A stretch of 64,000 bases of DNA from Nakamurella sp. PAMC28650 (GTDB lineage: Bacteria; Actinomycetota; Actinomycetes; Mycobacteriales; Nakamurellaceae), in contig NZ_CP060298.1 in NCBI RefSeq assembly GCF_014303395.1, forward strand, positions 4,545,001-4,609,000. Reading direction: 5' to 3'. The position numbers and the translations under genes are program-made. The notes below the pieces were generated by a model. It was given only the letters and a program-made list of their open reading frames with translations, was not told the origin of the DNA and ran no database searches. Shown one piece after another: positions 1 to 7,712 of the stretch (positions are counted from its first letter, which is position 1; every line of letters begins with the position of its first letter).

Positions 1-157
1 CCAAAATGGTGGACAAGCCGTGCCGGCGGCCGCGCGCGCTGCGGGGGTCGGGAACCGATCGCAGGGCTCGGAGCAACGCCGCCGGCGCCGTGGGGATGTC
101 GGGGAACTCATCTTCGTCGAATTGGTCAACGACGGTATACCTGGGTGATGATGACAT
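1..157 (-). CDS. Transposase N-terminus, ISAs1-like (partial, cut by window edge)
   Basis: A minus-strand frame starts with ATG at 157 and runs off the left edge after 52 codons without a stop. About residues 22-48 read LLRALRSVPDPRSARGRRHG and then LSTIL, which matches my recollection of the DDE_Tnp_1-associated N-terminal domain of ISAs1-family transposases (LL-x2-L-x2-VPDPR-x2-RGRRH). The catalytic part lies outside the window, so I cannot say whether it is intact. I could not define an insertion-sequence end in the 158-419 interval. Confidence 0.6.
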   Translation of the reverse strand, partial: MSSSPRYTVVDQFDEDEFPDIPTAPAALLRALRSVPDPRSARGRRHGLSTIL

Positions 158-419
158 CGGGCGTGGTCCTTGGCTGTGAGTGAGTGGCCTCAAGAACCTT
201 CATGATCATCACCGTGGGCCACGCCCACCCGCAAACCGCCCCTCCCGGCGTGTCGCAACCCATCGCCGCAGCTCAAGAATTGTCAACCCGACTTTGCCGG
301 GGCCCTGCCCACGTGGCCGAGCCACCTGAGCGCGGAACTATTGTCGCGATCAGATCGTGACTCACACATCGGGTGTGCAGCAGAAGCGGCGACGGTGCCG
401 CACGAGGAGGAACAACGAC
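158..419. other. Non-coding interval between transposase start and SDR gene
   Basis: This 262-base stretch holds no convincing gene. It separates the divergent transposase fragment from the SDR gene, so any insertion-sequence terminal repeat and the promoters of both genes should be here. The only clear signal is AGGAGG at 405-410, which serves the SDR start at 420. I see no clear inverted repeat or promoter. Confidence 0.4.
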
Positions 420-1187
420 GTGTACGAGGACCTCAGGGGCAAAGTCGCAGTCATCACCGGCGGCGCGCGGGGCCTCGGCTACCAGATGGCCGGTGCACTC
501 GCCGCCCATGGAGCCGAGATCGCATTGATCGACCTGCTGCCCGAGGTCACCGACAGCGCCGCACGACTGGCGAGCACCAGGAGTGTGCGCACCGTCGGGA
601 TCTCGGCCGACGTCACCGATCAGGACTCGATCGGCGGAGCGATCGCGGCCGTGGCCGGTTCGCTCGGCACCCCGTCGATCCTGGTGAACGCCGCCGGCAT
701 CACCAGTTGGGGGGATTCCACCGACGTCACCGCCCAGGCCTGGCGCAAGGTCATCGACGTGAACCTGACCGGCACCTTCTTCAGCTGCCAGGCCTTCGCC
801 CGATCGGTGTTCGCCGCCGGCGGGCAGGGCGCAATCGTCAACGTGTCGTCCATGTCGGCATTCGTGGTCAACGTGCCACAGCACCAGGTGTCCTACAACG
901 CTTCCAAGGCGGCCGTCGACCAGATCACCAGATCCCTTGCAGTGGAATGGATCTCCAAAGGAATAAGGGTCAACGCCATCGCCCCCGGTTATTTCCTCTC
1001 GGACATGACGAAACAGTTCCTGGACTCCAACGAAGAACTGGGCAAGTACTGGAAGACGCTGATCCCGGCGGGCCGGATGGGACAGCCGGCCGATCTCGAC
1101 GGACTTGTCGCGTTCCTGGCGTCCGACGTCTCGCAGTACATCGTCGGCGAGTCCATCGTCATCGACGGCGGCTACTCGATTGTCTGA
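420..1187 (+). CDS. SDR family NAD(P)-dependent oxidoreductase
   Basis: A 255-residue classical short-chain dehydrogenase/reductase, predicted cytosolic. The Rossmann cofactor motif TGGARGLG lies near residues 13-20, the NAAG motif near 90, and the catalytic YNASK (YxxxK) near 160, with SSMSA before it supplying the catalytic Ser. The C-terminus ends in a GGYSIV-type tail typical of the family. I chose GTG at 420 because AGGAGG (405-410) precedes it by nine bases and the usual short N-terminus results; an in-frame GTG at 357 would add 21 unlikely residues. Substrate is unknown; sugar or polyol dehydrogenases share this form. The next SDR gene follows closely, suggesting one transcript. Confidence 0.85.
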   Translation: MYEDLRGKVAVITGGARGLGYQMAGALAAHGAEIALIDLLPEVTDSAARLASTRSVRTVGISADVTDQDSIGGAIAAVAGSLGTPSILVNAAGITSWGDSTDVTAQAWRKVIDVNLTGTFFSCQAFARSVFAAGGQGAIVNVSSMSAFVVNVPQHQVSYNASKAAVDQITRSLAVEWISKGIRVNAIAPGYFLSDMTKQFLDSNEELGKYWKTLIPAGRMGQPADLDGLVAFLASDVSQYIVGESIVIDGGYSIV

Positions 1188-1260
1188 CCCCGTTCCGGCC
1201 GAGCCCCTCCTGGGCGAGCCCTTCGCACGCGCATCCGGTGGCACGCCGGCCGGCGGGACG

Positions 1261-1980
1261 ATGGCCGGCCGGGTGGTGGCCGTCACCGGCTCCGGTTCGG
1301 GCATCGGACTGGCCACCGCCGCGGCGGTCTCGGCCCTGGGCGCCTCGGTGCTGCTGACCGGGCGGACCCGCGAGAAACTCGACGCGGCGGCGGCGAGGTT
1401 GCCGGGGCCGACCGCCGTCCTGACGGTCGACGTGTCCGCGACCGATGCCGGGCCGAAGGTGATGGCGGCAGCCATCTCCGAGTTCGGCCGGCTCGATGTG
1501 GTCGTCGCGAACGCGGGCGTCTACCTGCCGGGCGACCTGTGGGACGGGCAGACCGCGGACTTCGACCGCCTGATCGCCACCAACGTCTCCGGGGTGATCA
1601 ACACGGTCCATGCCGCCGTCCTGGCGATGCGGGGGGCCGGCCACGGCGGCGACATCATCGTGACCAGTTCCGTGTCGGGACACCAGGCGATCTCGTGGGA
1701 GCCGATCTACTCGGCCTCCAAGCATGCGGTCCAGGCCTTCGTCCACGCCGTGCGCCGGCAACTCGTCGGCTCCGGCATCCGGATCGGCGCCGTCGCGCCC
1801 GGCGTGGTGCTCAACGATCTCTGGCAGGTCACCAGCACCGACGAGATCAACGCCCGGGTCGCGGCCGGCGACGGGATCCGCTCCGAGGATGTCGCGGACG
1901 CCGTCGTGTTCATGTTGACCAGACCCCGGCACGTCGGCATCAGGGACCTGGTCATCCTGCCGGTGAACCAGGAGATCTGA
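1261..1980 (+). CDS. SDR family oxidoreductase (second copy)
   Basis: A 239-residue short-chain dehydrogenase. It has TGSGSGIG near residues 9-16, a NAG motif ([11 protein letters not shown]) near 85, the SSVSG serine near 137, and YSASK near 150. It differs clearly in sequence from the SDR just upstream and lacks the GG-Y tail. ATG at 1261 gives the usual five or so residues before the first beta strand. An alternative TTG at 1180 overlaps the previous stop by eight bases and would add 27 residues rich in Pro and Ala. Neither has a strong ribosome site. The substrate cannot be told from sequence. Confidence 0.8.
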   Translation: MAGRVVAVTGSGSGIGLATAAAVSALGASVLLTGRTREKLDAAAARLPGPTAVLTVDVSATDAGPKVMAAAISEFGRLDVVVANAGVYLPGDLWDGQTADFDRLIATNVSGVINTVHAAVLAMRGAGHGGDIIVTSSVSGHQAISWEPIYSASKHAVQAFVHAVRRQLVGSGIRIGAVAPGVVLNDLWQVTSTDEINARVAAGDGIRSEDVADAVVFMLTRPRHVGIRDLVILPVNQEI

Positions 1981-2101
1981 GCAGTCCGTCGTCGGGGTCG
2001 GCGAGGTCCGTGCGTCGGGCACGCACCGCGAACGGACCGCCGCGGACGGCTCGGATCGCTCGGGCGGCCACGGATGCCTCGGTGCCGGCGGAGATGGCCT
2101 A

Positions 2102-2716
2102 GTGTCGGTGGGTGTGAACGACAGACTGGTATGGGTTGACTGCGAGATGACCGGGCTCGATCTGCACAGCGATGCTCTCATCGAAATTGCGGCGCTGGTG
2201 ACCGACGGAGAGCTGAACGTGCTGGGCGACGGAGTCGACGTGGTCATCCACGCGTCGGACGAGGCGCTCGCCGCAATGCCGGAGGTCGTGGAGCAGATGC
2301 ACGCGAAATCCGGTCTGACCGAGCAGGTCAGGGCTGCGACCGTCACCATCGAAGAGGCCCAGAAGATGGTGCTCGACTACATCAGGCAGTACGTGAAGGA
2401 GCCACGGACGGCCCCGCTCGCGGGTAACTCGATCGGTACCGACCGTGGATTCATCGCACGCGACATGCCGGAGCTCGACAACTTCCTGCACTATCGGATG
2501 ATCGACGTGTCCAGCATCAAGGAACTGACCCGCCGCTGGTATCCGAAGGTCTACTACGCGCAGCCGGCCAAGGGCATGGCCCACCGTGCGCTGGCCGACA
2601 TCATCGAGTCCGTCAGGGAACTCGCCTACTACCGCCAGACCGTGTTCGTGCCGGCCCCGGGCCCGGGCAGCGAACAGGCGCAGGCGGTCGCGGCGAAGCT
2701 GCTGGACCGGCCCTGA
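2102..2716 (+). CDS. orn: Oligoribonuclease
   Basis: A 204-residue DEDDh 3'-5' exoribonuclease that degrades two- to five-base RNA fragments left by larger nucleases. The first exonuclease motif [10 protein letters not shown] lies near residues 10-19, NSIGTDRGF near 108-116, and the final motif with HRAL-D near 163-170. Length matches the family. GTG at 2102 has GGAG seven bases upstream; an in-frame GTG at 2114 is also possible. The next gene is tRNA-His, an adjacency I recall from mycobacteria. Confidence 0.95.
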   Translation: MSVGVNDRLVWVDCEMTGLDLHSDALIEIAALVTDGELNVLGDGVDVVIHASDEALAAMPEVVEQMHAKSGLTEQVRAATVTIEEAQKMVLDYIRQYVKEPRTAPLAGNSIGTDRGFIARDMPELDNFLHYRMIDVSSIKELTRRWYPKVYYAQPAKGMAHRALADIIESVRELAYYRQTVFVPAPGPGSEQAQAVAAKLLDRP

Positions 2717-2778
2717 GCCTTGGCCTTGACGCGTTCCCGGCGTCTCGCGGGCGCTCCGGCCGGATGCTGCTCCGGTGA

Positions 2779-2810
2779 CGGAGTGCCGTTCCCCGGGGGA
2801 CGGCACTCCG
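2779..2810 (+). terminator. Inverted repeat after orn
   Basis: A 16-base arm CGGAGTGCCGTTCCCC is followed immediately by its near-perfect complement, with one G-T wobble. It sits about 60 bases after the orn stop and before tRNA-His. There is no T tract, so it is either a high-GC terminator or a processing hairpin. Confidence 0.5.
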
Positions 2811-2937
2811 GTCGACCGTTGGCGCACGGTGAATCCACCCTCGATCGTCGGTTAGACTATGGCGTCCCGTTGGCCAGCCTCGGGATGCGGAACGAGACGG
2901 TATCCCGCTCTCGGGCAGTTCTCCTGGTTCCGCGATG

Positions 2938-3013
2938 GTGGGCGTAGCTCAGCTGGTAGAGCACTGGCTTGTGGTGCCGGTGGTCGCGGGTTCGAGTCCC
3001 GTCGCTCACCCCA
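2938..3013 (+). tRNA. tRNA-His (anticodon GTG)
   Basis: Cloverleaf with acceptor GTGGGCG pairing with CGCTCAC, anticodon stem CTGGC/GCCGG, and loop TTGTGGT giving anticodon GTG. The T-loop is TTCGAGT. The encoded 3' end is CCCA: discriminator C73 at 3010, then CCA at 3011-3013. The base before the acceptor (2937) is G, which fits the G-1:C73 pair that defines His tRNA. A TAGACT -10-like box lies about 80 bases upstream. Confidence 0.95.
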
Positions 3014-3018
3014 CGTGG

Positions 3019-3052
3019 AAGGGCCCCGACCGTCGCGTCGGGGCCCTTTCTG
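3019..3052 (+). terminator. Intrinsic terminator after tRNA-His
   Basis: A 12-bp stem AAGGGCCCCGAC with GTCGGGGCCCTT around a six-base loop, followed by TTCTGCG. It begins six bases after the CCA of tRNA-His. Confidence 0.8.
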
Positions 3053-3187
3053 CGTTTCGATCCCCAGTCGTCCGCTTCGGCCGTGGCGTGAGTGGTGATC
3101 TGTCCGAAACGCCCTCATCGTGCATCGGCAATGCCCGGGTGGCACGGTCGCTGCGCCGGCCTGCCACGGCGAGAACAGGTGAACCAG

Positions 3188-4570
3188 ATGTCCGCTTCGC
3201 CACCCGTCGTCACCGTCGTGTCCGGTTGTGCGATCGCCACCGTGGACCCCGCCGGCACCGAGTACCCGTTCGGCCATCTGGTGATCGAGGGCACCCGCAT
3301 CGCAGCAGTCGGCGCCGGAGCCGTTCCGGCGGGCTGGCTGGATCGTCAGGACCGCAGGATCGACGGCCGCGGCCTGCTCGCGACGCCGGGACTGGTGAAC
3401 ACCCACCACCACCTCTACCAGTGGATCACCCGTGGATACGCCCAGGATGCAACGCTTTTCGGATGGCTCAACGATCTGTACCCGGTCTGGGCCGGAATCG
3501 ACGAGGACACCACCGAGGCCGCCGCCGCAGCCAATCTCGGCTGGCTGGCGATGTCCGGATGCACCCTCACCACCGACCACCACTACGTCTTCCCGAAGGC
3601 CGGTGGTGACGTGCTGGGAGCCACCATCGCCGGAGCGAGGAGGATCGGGCTCCGGTTCCACCCCACGCGCGGCTCGATGGACCTGGGACGTTCGTCGGGC
3701 GGGCTCCCTCCGGACTCGGTCGTCGAGGCGACGGAGGACGCCCTGATCGCCTCGGAGGAGGCCATCAACCGATGGCATGACCCGTCGCCCGACTCCGCGT
3801 TGCAGATCGCACTCGCGCCGTGCTCCCCCTTCTCGGTGACCGCCGAACTGATGACGGGGGCCGCCGCCCTGGCGCGCAGACACGGTGTGCGACTGCACAC
3901 CCACCTCTGCGAGACGATGGACGAGGAGGCCTTCTGCCTGGAGAAGTTCGGGCGGCGCCCGGTCGACTACATCGAGGACCTCGGGTGGCTCGGCCCGGAC
4001 GTCTGGTTCGCCCACTCGGTCTGGCCGTCGCCGGCCGACATCGCCAAGTTCGCCGCCACCGGAACGTCCGTCGCGCACTGCCCCACCTCCAACGCACGGC
4101 TGGGATCCGGGATCGCGCCGATCGCCGACATGCTGGCCGCCGGTGTCACCGTCGGGCTCGGGGTCGACGGCGCGGCTTCCAACGAGTCGGGCCGGCTCGA
4201 CGAGGAACTCCACCAGGCGCTGCTGGTCGCCCGCCTGCGCAGTGGTTCGACGTCGATGTCTGCGCGTCAGGTGCTGTCGATGGCGACGATCGGCGGGGCA
4301 ACGGTTCTCGGCCGGCAGGACGACCTGGGTTCGCTGGAGGTCGGCAAACTGGCCGACGTCGCGCTGTGGCGGGTCGACACCATCGGCGGCGGCGACATCG
4401 CCGACCCGGTGGCCGCTCTCGTCCTCGGCAGCCGGAGCCCGTTGGAGCTGCTGACGGTCGGCGGAGCGCCCGTCGTCGAGTCGGGTGAGCTCGTCAACGC
4501 CGACGCCGGGACCCTGGGCCGGGCTTCGAGTGCCGCTGCTCGCAAGCTCGCTGCCGCTGCCGGCCGATGA
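3188..4570 (+). CDS. 8-oxoguanine deaminase-like amidohydrolase
   Basis: A 460-residue metal-dependent amidohydrolase of the cytosine-deaminase/AtzB group. Metal ligands are visible in order: NTHHH near residue 71, HTHLCET near 237, HSVW near 277, and GLGVDGAASNES near 325 with the metal-binding Asp. Segments such as DHHYVFP, TRGSMDLG and LAPCSPFSVT closely match my recollection of 8-oxoguanine deaminase from Pseudomonas (EC 3.5.4.32), which removes the amino group of the oxidised base to give urate. Hydroxyatrazine-type hydrolases are the main alternative. ATG at 3188 is chosen because it gives the usual N-terminus. It is transcribed toward trpS. Confidence 0.8.
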   Translation: MSASPPVVTVVSGCAIATVDPAGTEYPFGHLVIEGTRIAAVGAGAVPAGWLDRQDRRIDGRGLLATPGLVNTHHHLYQWITRGYAQDATLFGWLNDLYPVWAGIDEDTTEAAAAANLGWLAMSGCTLTTDHHYVFPKAGGDVLGATIAGARRIGLRFHPTRGSMDLGRSSGGLPPDSVVEATEDALIASEEAINRWHDPSPDSALQIALAPCSPFSVTAELMTGAAALARRHGVRLHTHLCETMDEEAFCLEKFGRRPVDYIEDLGWLGPDVWFAHSVWPSPADIAKFAATGTSVAHCPTSNARLGSGIAPIADMLAAGVTVGLGVDGAASNESGRLDEELHQALLVARLRSGSTSMSARQVLSMATIGGATVLGRQDDLGSLEVGKLADVALWRVDTIGGGDIADPVAALVLGSRSPLELLTVGGAPVVESGELVNADAGTLGRASSAAARKLAAAAGR

Positions 4571-4609
4571 TCCGGCGGCGGTAGATCCGACGGCGCTGAT
4601 CCGGCGGAC

Positions 4610-4649
4610 GTCCTGCGAACTGCGCGCTGTCGCGCGCACTTTGCAGGAC
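4610..4649. repeat. 40-bp palindromic repeat, family 2, copy A
   Basis: A 40-base near-palindrome with arms GTCCTGC and GCAGGAC; the arms extend outward by CG on each side. The interior GCGCGC-TGTC-GCGCGC part is also self-complementary. It lies between the convergent 3' ends of the deaminase gene and trpS, 10 bases past the trpS stop, so it may act as a bidirectional terminator. Two further copies occur at 15023 and 38493. Confidence 0.7.
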
Positions 4650-4659
4650 GTCCGGCCTC

Positions 4660-5811
4660 TCAGCCGAGATAGTCCATGGCCATGGCGACCCTGACTCGTT
4701 GCAGGGTCTCGTTGGCAATCGCATTGGCCTGGGCCACCCCGTCGATCAGGACGCCATCGAGATAACCGGGATCAGCGAGCAGTTCTCGCCGCCGAGAACG
4801 TAAGGGGCGCAGAGATTCGTTCACCACCTCCGCGGCCATCGCCTTGAGGGCGCCCGCTCCCCTGCCCCCGATCTCCGTTGCGATCTCGACCGGCGAACGA
4901 CCGCCGAGCGAGGCGATGATCTGCAGGAGCGATGCCACCTCCGGACGACTGCGCGGCTCATAGGTGATGTGCCGCAACGAGTCGGTTTTCGCGCCGCGCA
5001 GCAGCCGCGCCGTGGTGTCCTCGTCGGCACCCAGCGCGATGGCGTTCCCGCGTGACTTGGACATCTTCTGACCGTCGGTGCCGAGCAGGACCGGCACCGG
5101 TGACAGCAGAGCCTCCGGCAATTCGAACACCGCCCCGTACCGTTCGTTGAATCGTCGGACGATCACCCTGGTCAGCTCGAGGTGCGGCAGCTGGTCCCGG
5201 CCGACCGGCACGACAGTTGCTCCGCAGAAGAGGATGTCGGCCGCCTGATGCACCGGATAGGTCAGCAGGAGGGCGCTCGGTGGGCGATCAGCGGCGCTGG
5301 ATTCAGCTTTCACCGTGGGATTGCGATGTAATTCCGCATCGGTGACGAGCGATAGGAACGGCAACATCAACTGATTCAGCGCCGGGACAGCCGAATGCGC
5401 GAAGATCGCAGTGTGCTCCGGGTCGACACCGGCTGCCAGATAATCGGCCACCAGACTCCGAACCCGTTGCCGCAGTGGCCCGACGGCGTCGCGATCGGTG
5501 ATCACCTGGTAGTCGGCAATGACCAGCATCAACGGCACACCCAGACGCTGCAACCGGATCCGATTGGCCAGCGTGCCGAGCAGGTGACCGAGGTGGAGGT
5601 CGCCGGTGGGCCGGTCTCCGCTGAGTACCAGGTGCGAGGCGGGTGATGTCCGGATCCCCCGTTCGAGGGAGTCCGATCGCTGCTGACTGCGGCGGAATGA
5701 CGCGTCCTCGCCCTCGTGGGTGCGCGCCAGAACCGGGGAGGACCTGGGTTCGTCCTCGGACTTGTTCGGCGAGCGCGAATCCTGGGTGTCGATGGTTTCT
5801 CCTCGGGTCAA
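4660..5811 (-). CDS. trpS: Tryptophanyl-tRNA synthetase, auxiliary (TrpRS II-like) type
   Basis: Charges tRNA-Trp. The class I signatures are clear: LSGDRPTG and HLGHL (HIGH motif), then QKMSKSRGN (KMSKS). The pattern of SGDRPTG, ADYQVITDR, PVHQAADILFC and PVGRDQLPHLE resembles the second, inducible TrpRS of Streptomyces and Deinococcus rather than the housekeeping form. The catalytic core is about 330 residues; the 50 or so residues before it are charged and low-complexity. The start is uncertain. No ATG, GTG or TTG exists between TTG 5811 and the core. The best ribosome site (GAGGAG, 5799-5804) points at an ATC at 5793. GTG 5901 lies within the attenuator. A Trp leader peptide and attenuator precede the gene. 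Confidence 0.85.
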   Translation of the reverse strand: MTRGETIDTQDSRSPNKSEDEPRSSPVLARTHEGEDASFRRSQQRSDSLERGIRTSPASHLVLSGDRPTGDLHLGHLLGTLANRIRLQRLGVPLMLVIADYQVITDRDAVGPLRQRVRSLVADYLAAGVDPEHTAIFAHSAVPALNQLMLPFLSLVTDAELHRNPTVKAESSAADRPPSALLLTYPVHQAADILFCGATVVPVGRDQLPHLELTRVIVRRFNERYGAVFELPEALLSPVPVLLGTDGQKMSKSRGNAIALGADEDTTARLLRGAKTDSLRHITYEPRSRPEVASLLQIIASLGGRSPVEIATEIGGRGAGALKAMAAEVVNESLRPLRSRRRELLADPGYLDGVLIDGVAQANAIANETLQRVRVAMAMDYLG

Positions 5812-5815
5812 GGAG
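5799..5815 (-). promoter_or_regulatory. Hairpin masking the trpS ribosome-binding site
   Basis: On the minus strand CTCCT (5815-5811) can pair with AGGAG (5803-5799) across a seven-base loop. AGGAG is the core of the only strong Shine-Dalgarno sequence before the synthetase. Pairing would also bury the TTG at 5811. This suggests translation control in addition to the upstream attenuator, but the stem is short. Confidence 0.35.
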
Positions 5816-5858
5816 CCGCCGCCGAGCAGGTATGCCGTCCCACCCGTGGGGGAACGAA

Positions 5859-5884
5859 CACAGGCCGCCCGGAGGCGGCCTGTG
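5859..5884 (-). terminator. Attenuator terminator hairpin upstream of trpS
   Basis: Eleven-base arms CACAGGCCGCC and GGCGGCCTGTG surround a TCCG loop, followed by TTCGTTC. It lies between the Trp leader peptide and trpS. The same 5' arm (GGCCGCC, 5880-5874) can instead pair with GGCGGCC (5913-5907) to form an antiterminator. Confidence 0.8.
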
Positions 5885-5906
5885 GTGGGTGTTGGTGTCA
5901 CGTCGC

Positions 5907-5932
5907 GGCCGCCGTCAGGCAGGCAGCCACCA
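5907..5932 (-). promoter_or_regulatory. Attenuator segments 1 and 2 (Trp codons and antiterminator arm)
   Basis: Segment 1 GGCTGCC (5928-5922) overlaps the Trp codons of the leader peptide. Segment 2 GGCGGCC (5913-5907) starts just after the leader stop codon. Segment 1 pairs with segment 2 (one wobble), and segment 2 pairs perfectly with segment 3 in the terminator. A ribosome stalled on the Trp codons would cover segment 1, free segment 2, and so prevent termination. Confidence 0.75.
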
Positions 5933-5962
5933 GCTGGTCCGGAGAACGGATGCGCTGGTCAC
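5915..5962 (-). CDS. Trp leader peptide of trpS attenuator
   Basis: A 15-residue frame starting with GTG reads MTSASVLRTSWWLPA, with two adjacent TGG codons (5932-5927) and a TGA three codons after CTG. An in-frame TAA lies just upstream (5974-5972), so GTG at 5962 is the only usable start. The Shine-Dalgarno sequence is weak. It is followed by two competing hairpins, the arrangement of a classical ribosome-mediated attenuator. I recall that auxiliary trpS genes of Streptomyces are controlled in this way. The peptide has no expected function other than sensing charged tRNA-Trp. Confidence 0.75.
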   Translation of the reverse strand: MTSASVLRTSWWLPA

Positions 5963-6159
5963 GGAAGAAAGTTAGCACCCGGTCGGCAAACTCGCCGATG
6001 ACGCCCGTCCGGAACGCGGAGAGCCCAGCAGCTCTGCGTGACCTGGCGCACATCTGACCGAGACGATCCACGCGGCGGCAAGCTCCCTGACCTGCTGGTT
6101 TTCGTTGTCACGTCCGGGGCCTGTAGAGTTCTGCTTCGCCCACCGGAGACGGTGAACAT

Positions 6160-6232
<73 letters not shown>

Positions 6233-6866
6233 CGTCTAGCAAGTTATTCATCTGTCGGTGGCTCTTGCCTCCGGCGTGGGACTCTTCGTCCGTTGTGCCG
6301 AAGGGTTTCCGGGCCGGCCTGAGGTTCTACCCGCCAGCTGTGACCCGCCACGACGTCGAGACCGATACCGAGACGTCAGATCGGCCCGGTTCAGCTGATC
6401 TGCTGATCAAGTGGTGGCCGCCGGCCGGGTCAGCGGTCGTGGTGCCAGGAAGAGCGGGGACGCATGCGCAGATCCCTGATCGCGAGTGCTCGGCCAGGGC
6501 AGCCGCGAGCCCAGGGCAGTTCATGCCGTAGGGGCCTCGATCGGTAGCACCTCTGGTCAGGCCTGTCGGGCTTCCGGTCACGGGCAAGCAGCTCCCACTG
6601 GCGGAGGGCCAGCAGGTGCCCGCCGATACGTTCACCAGAACGAGTAGCCGGACCCGCGCCGATCATCTCGAACATGGGCCACACGAACGGCGCTGGGATG
6701 ACCACTGCTTCTGGCGTCAGCCGGTAGGGACTTCCACCGATGACCACCACATCGAACCTCCCGTCTGGAAGGGAGGTCGGCCGCCATCCGCGCCAACCAT
6801 CGGGTGTCGCCGACGGGATTTCGGGAACTGAACATCGACGAATCCGAGAGACGGGAATCCCATCGC
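6233..6866. other. Gene-poor interval downstream of tRNA-Lys
   Basis: About 630 bases with no gene I recognise. The minus-strand frame from 6750 has plausible codon use for roughly its first 55 codons (6750 to about 6585) and then degenerates. I treat it as a possible gene remnant, not a gene. The position directly 3' of a tRNA gene is a common integration site for mobile elements, so this may be the scar of one. No integrase or direct repeat of the tRNA end was seen. Confidence 0.3.
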
Positions 6867-7712
6867 ATGGAAGCGACGAGCAACGTCCGCAACGAAGCCG
6901 CCGAGGCGGGCCGGGATGCCGAGCAGCAGGGCAAGCGGGTGGAACAGAGCGAGGCGTTCGGGGCTCTGGTCATGGTGGGTCTGATCGCCTACGGCGTGGT
7001 GCACCTGCTGATCGCCTGGATCGCCCTGCAATTGGCCTGGACCGGCGGCGGCGGGGAGGCCTCGCAACAGGGCGCACTCGCCCAGATGGCCGGGTCCGGG
7101 ATCGGCGACATCCTGCTGTGGATCACCGCTATCGGTCTGTTCGCGCTGGTCCTGTGGCAGTTGTTCCCTGCCATCTGGGGGTATCGGAGCGAGACCGACC
7201 AGAAGAAGAAGATCGCCCGGCGCCTCGGCGCGGCCGGCAAGGCCGTCGTCTACCTGGGCATCGGGATCAGCGCGGTCTCGACGGCCGCCGGCCACGGGAA
7301 GTCGGGCAACCGGAGCGAGAAGAGCATGACCGCCCGGCTGCTCGGCGTCCCGTTCGGGCGCGTGCTCGTCGTCCTGGTCGGCATCGCGGTCGTGGTCGTC
7401 GGCCTCCGGCTCGCCTACCGGGGTATCGCCAAGAAGTTCACCGACGACCTCGAGGGCAGCGTTTCTCCTTTCGTCCTGCGCCTCGGTCAGATCGGGCACT
7501 GCGCAAAGGGTGTCGCTTTCGCCATCATCGGCGTGCTGTTCGTCGTTGCGGCCGTCACCGTGGATGCGAACAGGGCCGGCGGCCTGGACAGCGCTCTGCG
7601 GACCCTCCGCAGTCAGCCGTTCGGCGCCATCCTGCTGACGCTGATGGCACTGGGGATCGCCGCTTTCGGGGCCTACTGCTTCGCCTGGTCCCGGCACGCG
7701 AAGCGGCAGTAG
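6867..7712 (+). CDS. DUF1206 domain membrane protein
   Basis: A 281-residue integral membrane protein of the DUF1206 family. It is built of three related units, each a pair of hydrophobic helices. Unit starts are near residue 29 (ALVMVGLIAYGVVHLL), 120 (GKAVVYLGIGI) and 213 (GHCAKGVAFAIIG), with the recurring G-x-x-A-[YK]-G-V-x pattern. The N-terminal 28 residues are polar and probably cytosolic. ATG at 6867 is preferred because the longer frame adds 21 residues without a ribosome site. The function is not known. Confidence 0.8.
   Translation: MEATSNVRNEAAEAGRDAEQQGKRVEQSEAFGALVMVGLIAYGVVHLLIAWIALQLAWTGGGGEASQQGALAQMAGSGIGDILLWITAIGLFALVLWQLFPAIWGYRSETDQKKKIARRLGAAGKAVVYLGIGISAVSTAAGHGKSGNRSEKSMTARLLGVPFGRVLVVLVGIAVVVVGLRLAYRGIAKKFTDDLEGSVSPFVLRLGQIGHCAKGVAFAIIGVLFVVAAVTVDANRAGGLDSALRTLRSQPFGAILLTLMALGIAAFGAYCFAWSRHAKRQ

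Noticed and set aside
5833-5848. T-box-like GGGTGG-x-AC sequence before trpS
   Set aside because: The match lacks the rest of a T-box (specifier stem, ACCGCG), and the Trp leader peptide with its competing hairpins explains regulation better.
6430-6750. 106-codon minus-strand frame after tRNA-Lys
   Set aside because: Only its first half looks coding and I recognise no family; recorded as a possible remnant rather than a gene.
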